The position numbers and the translations under genes are program-made. Below the pieces are notes generated by a model that was given only the letters and a program-made list of their open reading frames with translations, ran no database searches and was not told the DNA's origin. A stretch of DNA of 64,000 nucleotides from Candidatus Magnetocorallium paracelense (GTDB lineage: Bacteria > Nitrospirota > Thermodesulfovibrionia > Thermodesulfovibrionales > Magnetobacteriaceae). Location of the stretch: positions 1 through 64,000 of the forward strand of contig JAREWP010000075.1 of NCBI GenBank assembly GCA_029001845.1. Reading direction: 5' to 3'. Every line of letters starts with the position of its first letter. Position 1 is the stretch's first letter. Shown here piece by piece: positions 43,192 to 52,798 of this stretch.

Positions 43192-44598
43192 ATGAAATTT
43201 AAAATATTAATTGTCGATGACAACAAGTTGAACTTGAAAATGATTGAGGATTTTATTTTTTCCCTTGATCATTCGCCTCTATTGGCCTGTAATGGTGCAA
43301 AAGCTTTTGAGGAAGTAAAGAAACAACAGGTGGATTTGATTCTTCTTGATATAGAGATGCCTGTAATGAACGGGATAGAACTATTAAGGCAGTTAAAGAG
43401 AGATAAATCATACAGCCAAATTCCCGTAATTATGTTGACTGCTCTTGACGATGTGAAAAGCGCCGTAGAGAGTATTAAATTGGGAGCAGAGGATTATTTA
43501 ACCAAACCTCTTAATTTTACTCTCCTGGAAAACAGAATCAAAGGCGTTCTTGAAAAAAGAAAAGCCATTGTAAAGGCCCAACGGCTCGGTCAATATACGA
43601 TAGAAGGAATCATCGGCGAGGGAGGCATGTCTCAGGTCTATAAAGCGAATCACATTATGATGTGCAGACCTGCCGCAGTAAAAGTTCTCAAACCTGAAAG
43701 GACAGACCAAAATTCTTTTACACTTTTTGAAAGAGAAGTTAAAATTACAAGTCTTCTTTCCCATCCGAACACGATTGTTGTTTACGATTATGGAAGCTCT
43801 TCGGACGGATCATTTTATTATGTAATGGAGTACCTTCCCGGTGTCAACTTAAAAGAGCTGGTAGAGACATGGGGTACATTAAATGAAGAGCGGGTCATTC
43901 ACATAATTACGCAGGCCTGCGGCTCCCTTGGAGAGGCCCATCAGAAAGGTCTTCTTCACAGAGATGTTAAACCCGCCAATATTATGTTATGCGAAAGAGG
44001 CGGGATTTACGACTTTGTCAAGGTCCTTGACTTCGGTATTGGAGTGTTTAGGGATGAGCCCGAAAAAAATCTATCTGACAAGAACCGGCAGTATATAATC
44101 GGTACTCCCGGTTTTTTATCCCCCGAGGCCATACAAGGCTCTGACCGGATGGATGTAAGTTCCGATATTTACTCATTAGGCGCAGTGGCCTATTATTTAT
44201 TGACAGGTAAACGAATATTTGAGGAAAAGAGCTTACAAAAGCTCTTATTATGCCACATTCAAGAAAATCCCCCTCCTCTTTCATCTATATGTCATCATCT
44301 TTCACCCGATCTGGAGATAGTTATTATGTCTTGTCTTGAAAAAGAAAAAAGCAAACGGCCTCAATCTGCAGAAAAATTGAGAGATATGCTTCTTAAATGT
44401 CAAAGAGCAGGTAAATGGCGGCAGTCCGGAGCCGAAAAGCAATGGAAAAAAATTATGGAGGAAAGTAAAATTTCTCCCGTAAAAGAGAAGAGAAGCACAA
44501 TTATAAAAGCACTTAATATAAATTTAGAAAAAAAATTTTCAGATCCTCAAGACATTGCAGAAGAAAAAACAGCAAAATTGATTCAACAGAACGAGTAG
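43192..44598 (+). CDS. Receiver-Ser/Thr protein kinase fusion
   Basis: A soluble 468-residue protein. A receiver domain (about 1-125) opens with KILIVDDNKLN, and its phosphoacceptor is in LILLDIEMPVMNG. The linker RLGQYTIEGIIGEGGMSQVY leads into a Hanks-type kinase domain with the glycine loop, AVKVLKPE lysine, LLHRDVKPANIML catalytic loop, VLDFGIG metal loop and GTPGFLSPEA. The short C-terminal tail has no PASTA or membrane part. I start at the ATG at 43192 because the receiver begins there; a TTG at 43105 would add 29 unconserved residues that run through repeat-derived sequence. Two-component phosphorylation probably switches the kinase. No cognate histidine kinase is adjacent. Confidence 0.9.
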   Translation: MKFKILIVDDNKLNLKMIEDFIFSLDHSPLLACNGAKAFEEVKKQQVDLILLDIEMPVMNGIELLRQLKRDKSYSQIPVIMLTALDDVKSAVESIKLGAEDYLTKPLNFTLLENRIKGVLEKRKAIVKAQRLGQYTIEGIIGEGGMSQVYKANHIMMCRPAAVKVLKPERTDQNSFTLFEREVKITSLLSHPNTIVVYDYGSSSDGSFYYVMEYLPGVNLKELVETWGTLNEERVIHIITQACGSLGEAHQKGLLHRDVKPANIMLCERGGIYDFVKVLDFGIGVFRDEPEKNLSDKNRQYIIGTPGFLSPEAIQGSDRMDVSSDIYSLGAVAYYLLTGKRIFEEKSLQKLLLCHIQENPPPLSSICHHLSPDLEIVIMSCLEKEKSKRPQSAEKLRDMLLKCQRAGKWRQSGAEKQWKKIMEESKISPVKEKRSTIIKALNINLEKKFSDPQDIAEEKTAKLIQQNE

Positions 44599-44656
44599 TT
44601 TATATGTTGTCGTTCCGGTCTCAGGGTCTGAGGTAAAACAATACCCGAACTCATTG

Positions 44657-44720
44657 AATGAAGATCACGGCACGAAGAAAACTGAAAATTCTTTAAAACT
44701 TCGCGCCCTTCGTGGTAAAT
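44657..44720. repeat. Palindromic repeat family B, copy 4
   Basis: GAAGATCACGGCACGAAG and CTTCGCGCCCTTCGTGG flank an AT-rich centre between the converging kinase and SulP genes. Nothing else is visible in the 308-nt gap. Confidence 0.65.
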
Positions 44721-44906
44721 TTTAACGTAACTGTTCACTGTGATCTGATGTCAGATGTCAGTTGAAGGTGAAAGAGACTTTATTTATTGAATTTCATGAG
44801 TATAACAGGCATTTCCAATCTTTTCGGAATTCTTACCGTGAAAGATAAGGCAAATCTCTTGAAATAGACCACCGATCCCTGATCTCTGTGAACAGTTACT
44901 TTTTTA

Positions 44907-47417
44907 TTACATGGCCGCTTTATGTTCCTCGTTTATCTTATCGTAGGCGTCATTAATCGTCTTGAGCAGATCGTTTAAGTCAAAGGGTTTTCTTAAAAAT
45001 GCGAAGGCTCCCGCCTCATCGACATCCTTTTGAACTTTATCGCCTTCTTCACCGGTAATGATGATAACCTTTAAATGCGGTTCTTCCTCTCTTGCCGTTT
45101 TTAGCACCTCAAGACCGCTTATGTCCGGCAGATTAATATCAAGAACAATAACTTCGGGCCCTTCGTTTTTAATAAAATCGAGCGCCGAATTTCCGTCATT
45201 CACTACATGAGACTCAATATTCCTTAGCTGTAAACGTTTTGACAGGGTAAGGGCGTAATCCGATTCGTCATCTACGAGAAGAACCCTGGTCTGATAAGCA
45301 AGCTCTCTTAAAGGGCAGTTCTTTTCATCGCTGTTAGCGTGAAGTTTCGGGTAAATGGCGCGTAAGACACGATAGGGAGAAGTAAAAAGATTGGCCTCGG
45401 AAAGTTTCTTTATAGCTCCCGTATGTTTCATAACTTCCAAGACCTGCTCTTTCAGGCCGCAGAAATAGACCTCTATCTCTCTTTCTCGGAAGCGGCTTAT
45501 TAGATTTGAAAGCATATCCTCTCCCGATGCATCGAGCTCGTTGATTCCGTCAGCCACCAACACGACTGCCTTAAGATGGGGTTTAACAGAGAGACGCTCC
45601 AAAATCTGATCTTCAAGATAACTGGTGTTTGCAAAGATAAGGGAACCGTCGAATCGGATTATGGAAGTATGTATGCAGGTGGGGAGATTATACATCTCTA
45701 TATCTTTCAGAGTATTGTCGTCACCCTTGGACAAAACAGCGACTCTGGGCTTCATAGTACGATAGACATAGTGGCCCACTGTAAAGAGTACGCCGATCAT
45801 AATACCCTTGTCCAGATGCGGAGCAAAAGCCAAAGTGAAGAAAAAGGTCATCACAGCTGCAACTCCGTCATATCTTTGAGCATGCCATGAATGCATCATG
45901 CTCTTTACATTCACCAGACCGACAACGGCCATCATTATGACTGCCGCAAGTACTGCCTGGGGGAGATGATAGAGAAGGGGAGTGAAAAAAAGCAGTGTTA
46001 TAATTACGACACAACTGGTAAACACGCTTGAAAGACCGGAGAAAGCCCCTGCCTGAATATTGACTGCAGACCTAGAAAAAGAACCGGATATTGCGTAGCT
46101 CTGCCCGAATGAACCTAAAATGTTTGCAAGCCCCTGACCTATTAATTCCTGGTTTGGATCCAGACGCTGCCCTGTTCGTACAGCCATGGCTTTAGCTATA
46201 GAGATCGCCTCCATAAAACCCAGGAGAGAAATGATTACAGCAGCTGAAAACAATCTTAACACCATGGAGAAATCGATCGATGGTATCGATATTTTGGGTA
46301 ACCCCTCGGGAATCGTACCTACTACGGCGCCGCCGCCGGCAACGTTAAGGCTGTCTTCATTCAGGGCGGTATTTCCGACTTTCAGTCGCCATATCCCCCC
46401 CTCCTTTTCCTTACCGGCCGGAATCTCTCCCTTTTTAAAGAGTATTACGCTTTCGTCCTTCTCTTTCACGGCGTTAAAGTGAAGACCTCTTAACTCCTTT
46501 CTGTATTTACGAACTTTCTCCTTCATTTCATCCATTTGAAGGTTTACGGTATTTAAACGATGGCTTATCTCGTTCACTTCCAGAGAGTGCTCTCCATGTT
46601 CTTTAATTGCCTTTTCCAACTCCGGATTAATCGATGTTCTCGTTATGGCCATAGCTTCCAATTCCGTTACGGACTCATTGAAACCTCTGATTTTTTCTAT
46701 AGCAGCCTCATATTTAATTGCAGATATTTTTATATTGGCTTTTTTCTCGAAACCGATTCCCCAGGATATGAGTATAGTTACAACCACAGCTACCAGAACA
46801 TTTGGTATTTTCGGGTTAATACGCTTTAAAACAACCATAATGGTAAACGCCAGTACGCCAAGCGCCAATGTAGGCAAATGGGTATACTCGAACGCCGCTT
46901 TGATTACATTTATGATTGTCTCATAGTGATGTTCCGACTTATCGACATAAACACCAAAAAGCTTTGAGAGCTGAGATGTGGCGATTATTATTGCAGCAGC
47001 GTTTGTAAAGCCTATTACCACGGGGTGAGCAAGAAGATTTACAACCGCGCCCAATCTGAGGAGACCCAGCGTGAATTGAAAAATACCGACAATTAAAGCC
47101 AGGAGAATCGAATAAGCAATAAACGCTTCGCCCCCGGCAGTCGCAAGAGGTTCCAGAGTTGCGGCGCTCATGAGTGAAACGACGGCAACCGGTCCGGTTG
47201 CAAGTTGTCGGCTCGATCCGAACAAGGAGGCGACCATAGGCGGAAGGAATGCGGCGTATAAACCGTAATACGCAGGAAGTCCGGCCAGTTGAGCATAGGC
47301 CATGGATTGAGGAATTAAAACCAGAGCGACTGTGATACCTGCCAGTAAATCGTCACGAAACTTACCTCCGTCGTAACCTTTAAACCAAGTCAAAAATGGA
47401 AATATACGGGAAATCAT
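44907..47417 (-). CDS. SulP/SLC26 anion transporter with STAS and C-terminal receiver domain
   Basis: An 836-residue inner-membrane transporter. The SulP core begins WFKGYDGGKFRDDLLAGITV and LVLIPQSMAYAQLAGLPAYY, and later shows the GLANILGSFGQSYAISGSFS and SRSAVN block. An insertion of about 130 residues (about 225-360), predicted soluble and coiled-coil-like, splits the membrane domain; typical SulP proteins lack it. A STAS domain (about 580-700) follows. Uniquely, a complete receiver comes at the end, with VLLVDDESDYA, phosphoacceptor D760 and the lysine in FLRKPFDL. SulP proteins carry sulfate, bicarbonate or other anions. A carbonic anhydrase candidate and a PAS kinase lie upstream on the same strand, suggesting bicarbonate transport under phospho-control. 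GGAG lies 8 nt before the ATG. Confidence 0.92.
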   Translation of the reverse strand: MISRIFPFLTWFKGYDGGKFRDDLLAGITVALVLIPQSMAYAQLAGLPAYYGLYAAFLPPMVASLFGSSRQLATGPVAVVSLMSAATLEPLATAGGEAFIAYSILLALIVGIFQFTLGLLRLGAVVNLLAHPVVIGFTNAAAIIIATSQLSKLFGVYVDKSEHHYETIINVIKAAFEYTHLPTLALGVLAFTIMVVLKRINPKIPNVLVAVVVTILISWGIGFEKKANIKISAIKYEAAIEKIRGFNESVTELEAMAITRTSINPELEKAIKEHGEHSLEVNEISHRLNTVNLQMDEMKEKVRKYRKELRGLHFNAVKEKDESVILFKKGEIPAGKEKEGGIWRLKVGNTALNEDSLNVAGGGAVVGTIPEGLPKISIPSIDFSMVLRLFSAAVIISLLGFMEAISIAKAMAVRTGQRLDPNQELIGQGLANILGSFGQSYAISGSFSRSAVNIQAGAFSGLSSVFTSCVVIITLLFFTPLLYHLPQAVLAAVIMMAVVGLVNVKSMMHSWHAQRYDGVAAVMTFFFTLAFAPHLDKGIMIGVLFTVGHYVYRTMKPRVAVLSKGDDNTLKDIEMYNLPTCIHTSIIRFDGSLIFANTSYLEDQILERLSVKPHLKAVVLVADGINELDASGEDMLSNLISRFREREIEVYFCGLKEQVLEVMKHTGAIKKLSEANLFTSPYRVLRAIYPKLHANSDEKNCPLRELAYQTRVLLVDDESDYALTLSKRLQLRNIESHVVNDGNSALDFIKNEGPEVIVLDINLPDISGLEVLKTAREEEPHLKVIIITGEEGDKVQKDVDEAGAFAFLRKPFDLNDLLKTINDAYDKINEEHKAAM

Positions 47418-47748
47418 ATTTTTCTCCTGTCATAAGAAATTTTCGAGAATTGTCCGAAAAATTTCCGGAGCCGGAAGGGATGCCAAAAGTTTATCATATC
47501 CTTTGAAACATTTACAAACACAGGCTTACTTATCATAACTTCGATGACAGGTTAATCACTGAAATTTATAAAAAATTAACAGACTTCTCCCTCTGTTTAA
47601 AATATTTTAATAATTACCATCTTCGTTCATCTCGGATTATGGATATTTTACTCATACAAACGTAAAAACACTCTGATAGCAAATACAAAATCACGATTAA
47701 CCTGTCAAAAAGAAGGGGTGAACATTTACAAAAAAAATTCCATGAATG

Positions 47749-48879
47749 TCAAACAGATGTCCTTATCTGAATTTCTTTCGCTTCCTCCATAACCTGCATA
47801 GCCTTTTCCAGGTCGATCTGGTCAGGATTGTCCGTGGTTTGTCCCTTTAGCTGCTCGACGATATCCGCCTGTTCGAGAGTGTAAAAGGAGTCGTCGATAT
47901 TTTGAATATATGCAGCCCAGGGAACAAACTTTGTAAGCGGAAATATCTGGCCCTCTCCGGGAGAGATATCGATATTGACGCCGGATATTAAAACAAGACG
48001 TTTCCCCCTGTAATCATCTGATTTTACAATCGTCCGGAAGCTCCGATCGAACTCGATCTGCGTGTTGGCGACAGCAGCTGTCAGGGATGGTGAATTGGAA
48101 GTAACAATGTCCGGCATGTAGGGTAACAAATTGGTTTCAAGATGATCCTTTCCCTCTGTATCGCCGGTAACTGCCTTCTTAAAAAAAATCATATCCTTTG
48201 CAAGGCTATCTCCTATAGGGTTTCCCTTGCTGGTTTCCCAGGAAAAATCGGGCAGGCTCTTTACAAAAGAATCAACCAAAAGAAAAGATTTAGAAGTACT
48301 CAAAGACATTAAAGGATGGTATTCGCCGTCTTCATCGGGCTTTATTATTTTGTCGAGCCTGAGGAAGACACCTGCCTGCCTCTCTTTTTTCAGCAAGTGA
48401 TTATCTATTGTTATCAAATATTTGTCGTCCTCTCTGTGAAGAAAAATATTATTTTTAGCAAAGTCATACTCTTTCAAATACCAATCTGTCACATGGGCGA
48501 TCTTTCCGCAGTCCGTGGTGTATTCGTTATGTTCCGTTTGCAATCTGCGGTAAGAGCCGAAATTGCCTGCATCGGGATCATAACCTACATGACTTGCATG
48601 GATGATGACCATGTCCTTTCCGTGGTGAGCGTGAGGACCGTGACGGTCCGTGGCGACTATACCGCCGACCCTGCCGTGATTAAAGGGGAAAGTACCGAAG
48701 TGTTTGGTAATCAGGATAATAGGGAATCCCTGATTTTCGTCGGAACAAAAAGCACGAGAGGGCATTATTTTTTTTCTCTCAAAACCGAGAGACCTGCAAA
48801 AATTGTAAAACCGCGGCATAAAGACATTATATCTCGATGCCATGCCATCAATTTTGAAATCGCCTAGTTTTTCTTTCAT
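47749..48879 (-). CDS. LCIB-like (beta/theta-type) carbonic anhydrase candidate
   Basis: A 376-residue cytoplasmic protein that is not a classical carbonic anhydrase. It shows the layout of the LCIB family, a beta-carbonic-anhydrase-like group: C45-S-D47-E in SRAFCSDENQG, a glycine-rich FNHGRVGGIVATDRHGPHAH block, H97 in IIHASHVGYDP and C124 in YTTDCGKIAHV. These would give the Cys-His-Cys zinc site with the nearby Asp. The arginine expected two residues after D47 is N49, so the proton-relay pair is altered. Location between a PAS kinase (45 nt upstream) and a SulP transporter (331 nt downstream) supports CO2/bicarbonate work. Assignment rests on motif memory; homologues are often labelled hypothetical. 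Confidence 0.62.
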   Translation of the reverse strand: MKEKLGDFKIDGMASRYNVFMPRFYNFCRSLGFERKKIMPSRAFCSDENQGFPIILITKHFGTFPFNHGRVGGIVATDRHGPHAHHGKDMVIIHASHVGYDPDAGNFGSYRRLQTEHNEYTTDCGKIAHVTDWYLKEYDFAKNNIFLHREDDKYLITIDNHLLKKERQAGVFLRLDKIIKPDEDGEYHPLMSLSTSKSFLLVDSFVKSLPDFSWETSKGNPIGDSLAKDMIFFKKAVTGDTEGKDHLETNLLPYMPDIVTSNSPSLTAAVANTQIEFDRSFRTIVKSDDYRGKRLVLISGVNIDISPGEGQIFPLTKFVPWAAYIQNIDDSFYTLEQADIVEQLKGQTTDNPDQIDLEKAMQVMEEAKEIQIRTSV

Positions 48880-48924
48880 AACCGTTCTCCAGATACTATA
48901 AAATTATTGTAATTACTTCAGGAC

Positions 48925-50265
48925 TCACTCTTCAACCTGACTGCCTGAACCGGTTAAAGGAAAGGTAATCTTAAAAACCGTACCTTTGCCGACTTCGCTT
49001 TCTATGTCTATCTTACCCTTATGTTTGTCGATAATGTCTTTCACTATAGCCATTCCCAACCCGATGCCCTTATCGTTTGTTGTAAAAAGGGGTTGAAAAA
49101 TCTTACATAAATTATCTTCGCAGATGCCTACACCGGAATCGGCGAAAGAAATTTGCAGGCACTCGTTTTTTTCTGATGAAGAAGCGTTGTTTTCGTCACT
49201 GCCGGGCAAACAGCAGGAGTTTATAGTAAGAGAGCCGCCTTCGGGCATGGCTCTGTAGGCATTGGAAATGAGATTCAGAAAAACACGCTGCGTCTGGTAC
49301 GGGTCCACCAATGCATTGGGTATGTCTTTACTTAGCTGTAAATTTACATTTATATTTTCAGGTTTTTCGCAGTTATTAAGAGCATCACATACAAGAGTGT
49401 TTATGTCGGACTTTTCTAAAGCAGGAGGTTTCGTCTTTGAAAGATCGAGTATATCGGTTATCATCCTTGTCGATCTTTCGACAGCATTGTGAATAATCGT
49501 CAGCTGTTTCTTTATTTTTTCTTCGGCGTACTCAAATATTTCATCTACATAGGCTGTCGAGTTTGCGATTATGCCAAGGGGATTTCTAAGATCATGACTG
49601 ATGCCGCCTGCTATTGTCCCGATAGCGGCCAATTTTTCCGACTGAAGAAGCCTTTCCTGCATATCCCGTCGCTCGTTTATCTCCGCTCTGAGCAGTTCGT
49701 TCGCCTTGGTAAGCTCAATTGTACGATCCTTTACCTTCTCGGCCAACTGATCTCTGGACTGACGCAGAGCCTCTTCCATCTCCTTTCTCTCGGTAATGTC
49801 TCTGACGATACCGATGGAATTCCATTTCCCTTTAATCTTAACGGCTGAAAGCGACACCTCCACGGGGAACTCTTTATTCGCTTTACCGATTGCATTAATT
49901 TCCAGACGTTTGGCCACGATCCTTCTTTGTCCTGTCTCTATGAAACTCCTGAATCCCTCTTTATGGGCGTCTCTGTACTTTTCCGGTATTATTAATGTCA
50001 GATCCTTTCCTATGGCTTCCTCGTTTGTATAGCCGAATATCTCCTCAGCGGTTTTGTTCCAAAAGTAGATCGTCGCCTTGTGATCTATAATAATGATAGC
50101 GTCATTCGCTGTATCGCTGATCCTCTTAAACTTCTCCTCGCTCTCCTGTAAGCTGTCCTTTAAAGCAATCTCCCTGGCCAGCTCGTTTTCGAGGTCATTG
50201 ATTTTTTTACGCAGTTCGGCGTTTTCGCTTAAAAGAAGGTCTTTTGTCTTATTTTCGTCGCTCAT
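48925..50265 (-). CDS. PAS-domain sensor histidine kinase
   Basis: A soluble 446-residue kinase. A coiled coil covers 5-45, then a PAS domain at about 47-165 (FKRISDTANDAIIIIDHKAT, then the PAC region KGKWNSIGIVRDITERKEME). A second coiled coil leads to HisKA with the histidine in GGISHDLRNPLGIIANS. HATPase boxes are N QRVFLNLISNAYRAMP, G1 FADSGVGI and G2 DKGIGLGMAIV. No response regulator gene follows; the next two genes are the carbonic anhydrase candidate and the SulP protein with its own receiver. The receiver is the obvious in-cluster phosphate acceptor, which is inference. The PAS fold could sense redox, a small ligand or inorganic carbon state. Confidence 0.94.
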   Translation of the reverse strand: MSDENKTKDLLLSENAELRKKINDLENELAREIALKDSLQESEEKFKRISDTANDAIIIIDHKATIYFWNKTAEEIFGYTNEEAIGKDLTLIIPEKYRDAHKEGFRSFIETGQRRIVAKRLEINAIGKANKEFPVEVSLSAVKIKGKWNSIGIVRDITERKEMEEALRQSRDQLAEKVKDRTIELTKANELLRAEINERRDMQERLLQSEKLAAIGTIAGGISHDLRNPLGIIANSTAYVDEIFEYAEEKIKKQLTIIHNAVERSTRMITDILDLSKTKPPALEKSDINTLVCDALNNCEKPENINVNLQLSKDIPNALVDPYQTQRVFLNLISNAYRAMPEGGSLTINSCCLPGSDENNASSSEKNECLQISFADSGVGICEDNLCKIFQPLFTTNDKGIGLGMAIVKDIIDKHKGKIDIESEVGKGTVFKITFPLTGSGSQVEE

Positions 50266-50501
50266 TTAAGTTAAATATGCAAATACTATTGAGTATAAAA
50301 TAGATTATAGATTTAAGGTTTTTTCTGACTCACACTTACTATGCAAAGTTTAGCACATCTTTCGGAAGATTTACAATCAGATGATATCACTATTCAGGAG
50401 AATAGGTGGAAGAGAGATTTAGAGTGTCTGTGGTTTGTTGAATTCCTATACTTTTGAATTACACTGTCAGGTTATTCCAAAAACAAAGGGACATCGAACC
50501 G

Positions 50502-50630
50502 AAAGGAGCCGTAATATCCTGAAGAAACAAGTTGAACTCACAAGCTCAGACACCACCTTGTATTGGCAGGATATCACGACTCCTTCACAACTGTTTTCAT
50601 GCTTTGTGTCGAGCCGGAAGGTCGCGTGGG
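50502..50630. repeat. Palindromic repeat family I, copy 1
   Basis: AAGGAGCCGTAATATCCTGA pairs imperfectly with the TTGGCAGGATATCACGACTC region. A tail (TTTTCATGCTTTGTG and following) completes the unit. A second copy lies at 62432-62560, and tail fragments appear at about 2755-2790 and 35625-35655. It ends at the stop codon of the SBBP protein. Confidence 0.7.
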
Positions 50631-50632
50631 CT

Positions 50633-52474
50633 TTACTCTACAATAGCCTCCACATAATCATAGTACAATTCATTGCTTAAAATTCCGTCCATCTCCATAT
50701 CGACAGCAAAATAAAACATATAGCTGCCTTGCATTAAGTCGGAAACAGACATCATCTCCGTTATTGGAAAGCTCATCAGCGGTCCCTGATATGTTAATAC
50801 TAAATCGACGATGTTATCGAGATAATCCCACTCCCAGGTAAAGGCGTTAAAATAGTACCAATTGTCGCCAGGTGAGTATTGAATTATCCACCAATCTGAA
50901 TCCACGCCTTCGTAACTCTCTCCTTCCAACCCTAAAGAGAGGGTTACAGTATCGGTAGTTTTTATTTTTATAGGGCCATCGGAACCATTCGCTTTTATAT
51001 TAGGAAGAGGTGCGGAAAAAGCACTTTCGACAATGGCGGCGACATAGGCGTTTTCATAATTATCGCCGGTCTTTCCTACAATAAAAATCGACTCTCCGGC
51101 AATGGCGATATCGTTTACATTTTCGTTTGAAGAGGTACCTATAAGCTCTACCCATTGCAGCTCTCCGACGGGGTCGTATTTCGCCACAAAGGCGTCATAA
51201 AATCCTGCTTTGCTATTCCCGCCGAGATCGCCATATGTACTGCCTGTTATATAAATGTTATTACCGCTATCTATGGCGATAGCCTTTCCATTATCCGAAG
51301 ATGCGGTTCCTAAAAGCCTGACCCACTGTTTATCGCCCTTTGAATCGTATTTTGCTATAAAAGCGTCGGAGCCGCCGGCATTGGCGTTTCCGTCCAGATC
51401 TCCATAAGTACTGCCGGTAATATAAATATTGTTATTGGAATCGACTGCAATATCCGAACCCGAATCCCAGCCTGAAAAATAATCGGAAGAATCGGTAATC
51501 GGTGTCCCCAAAAGTTTAAACCAGAGATTATTACCATTCTTGTCATATTTCGCCAAAAGGATATCGTTATTTCCGGTATTGATGTTCCCGGCAAAATCAC
51601 CATCGGTATAACCGGTAATATAAATATTGTCGCTTTCATCCAGGGTGACAGCCAAAGCCTGCTCGTTTGCTTCTTCTCCGCTTTGAACAAGCCACTGTCT
51701 GTTGCCGTTAAAATCGTAAGCAGCAAGAAATATGTCGGTTCCTCCTCCATATTTTCCTGTAATTTTGAGAGGGGCTTCCATACCGCCGTTTAAACTTTCA
51801 TTTATTACATCGTCACCGATAAGTCCCGAAGTGGTCCCGACAACATAAAGCGATCCGGAATCAGAACCGGAAGAGGAGCAGCCGGTGTTATTTGTAACGG
51901 CGTCTACAATTGTAGTTGTAAAAGGCTCATCATTGTCAGATGGAGTAATGGATATAGAAGAACCAATCTCATAAACAGGAACACTATCTGAACTATCTAA
52001 AGAAATCGTACTATTTACTAATACCAAATAGGCAGTACGTTCCGATTCTCCAAGTGGTGTAAAACCATATAGTACAAAGGTATCTTCATTATCTCCGGCA
52101 GTACTATTATTACAATTCACTACACCTCCTGTGGCGCCTAATTGAGGGATTGGTACAGTAAAGGAGCCATTCGTCAAAGTAAATTCAGCGTTAAAAACAA
52201 GTGCTGCTGCTGAACCTGCATCATAATCGACAGTATAACCTTCGATAACACTCTCCTCTTCCCCTCCTTCGTCGGAACTAAATACAACTGTCACCTCATC
52301 GCTCCCGACACCGGAATTCTCGATATCGGGCTGATTACTCTGACTTATTTCACCTAAAACCTCCATCATAGTATCCGCCCACAAACAGTTCGGACTACCG
52401 ATGAAAAGAACAGAACATGTGAAAGCAATCATGACAGCATTCCTCAGGGTAGTAATGATTGAAATCCTCTTCAT
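50633..52474 (-). CDS. Secreted SBBP-repeat protein
   Basis: A 613-residue exported protein. The signal peptide is visible (VMIAFTCSVLFIGSPNCLWA, about 14-33), followed by a 170-residue acidic N-terminal region with no recognised domain. From about 205 to 490 come SBBP beta-propeller repeats of the form DNIYITGSTYGDLDGN and DAFIAKYDxxGxxQWVxLxGT. The C-terminal 120 residues include a tryptophan-rich WWIIQYSPGDNWYYFN and a hydrophobic end. It probably faces the outside of the cell; function unknown. Upstream, a 324-nt divergent gap to the tolC-type gene holds a repeat D-like palindrome at 52511-52615. Confidence 0.85.
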   Translation of the reverse strand: MKRISIITTLRNAVMIAFTCSVLFIGSPNCLWADTMMEVLGEISQSNQPDIENSGVGSDEVTVVFSSDEGGEEESVIEGYTVDYDAGSAAALVFNAEFTLTNGSFTVPIPQLGATGGVVNCNNSTAGDNEDTFVLYGFTPLGESERTAYLVLVNSTISLDSSDSVPVYEIGSSISITPSDNDEPFTTTIVDAVTNNTGCSSSGSDSGSLYVVGTTSGLIGDDVINESLNGGMEAPLKITGKYGGGTDIFLAAYDFNGNRQWLVQSGEEANEQALAVTLDESDNIYITGYTDGDFAGNINTGNNDILLAKYDKNGNNLWFKLLGTPITDSSDYFSGWDSGSDIAVDSNNNIYITGSTYGDLDGNANAGGSDAFIAKYDSKGDKQWVRLLGTASSDNGKAIAIDSGNNIYITGSTYGDLGGNSKAGFYDAFVAKYDPVGELQWVELIGTSSNENVNDIAIAGESIFIVGKTGDNYENAYVAAIVESAFSAPLPNIKANGSDGPIKIKTTDTVTLSLGLEGESYEGVDSDWWIIQYSPGDNWYYFNAFTWEWDYLDNIVDLVLTYQGPLMSFPITEMMSVSDLMQGSYMFYFAVDMEMDGILSNELYYDYVEAIVE

Positions 52475-52510
52475 ATTAAAACCTCCTGTCAGTTAAACAA
52501 TGTAATAATA

Positions 52511-52615
52511 ACTAAAAACAGCAGTCAGCAGTCAGCATTCTGAGGTCAGCTCTCTGTTTTCAACGCTTTGATTTTTCTAAGCTGACTGCTGATTGCTGAC
52601 CGCTAACAGCTTTAG
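52511..52615. repeat. Palindromic D-related repeat in a divergent promoter region
   Basis: AACAGCAGTCAGCAGTCAGC at the left and GCTGACTGCTGATTGCTGAC at the right are complementary. The words match the right arm of element D. It lies between the divergent SBBP gene and the efflux operon. Confidence 0.6.
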
Positions 52616-52798
52616 GATAATTTGCTTTGCGAAATTTAAAAGAAAGAGTAGCAGAACAAAATATAAAAGTCAACCTATTCCGAGTTGCTAAATTCTATTT
52701 AAGAAGGGTAACAAAGGCAACGGACACGAAAGTAATATGATTTACATTTAAAAATGTAAGAGAGCATTGAAAACTTTAAACATGAAGAGTTAAAATCT

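Noticed and set aside
48316-48867. Plus-strand open frame of 183 codons opposite the carbonic anhydrase candidate
   Set aside because: The minus-strand protein has conserved metal-ligand motifs, a kinase gene in series and normal spacing; the other strand has none of these.
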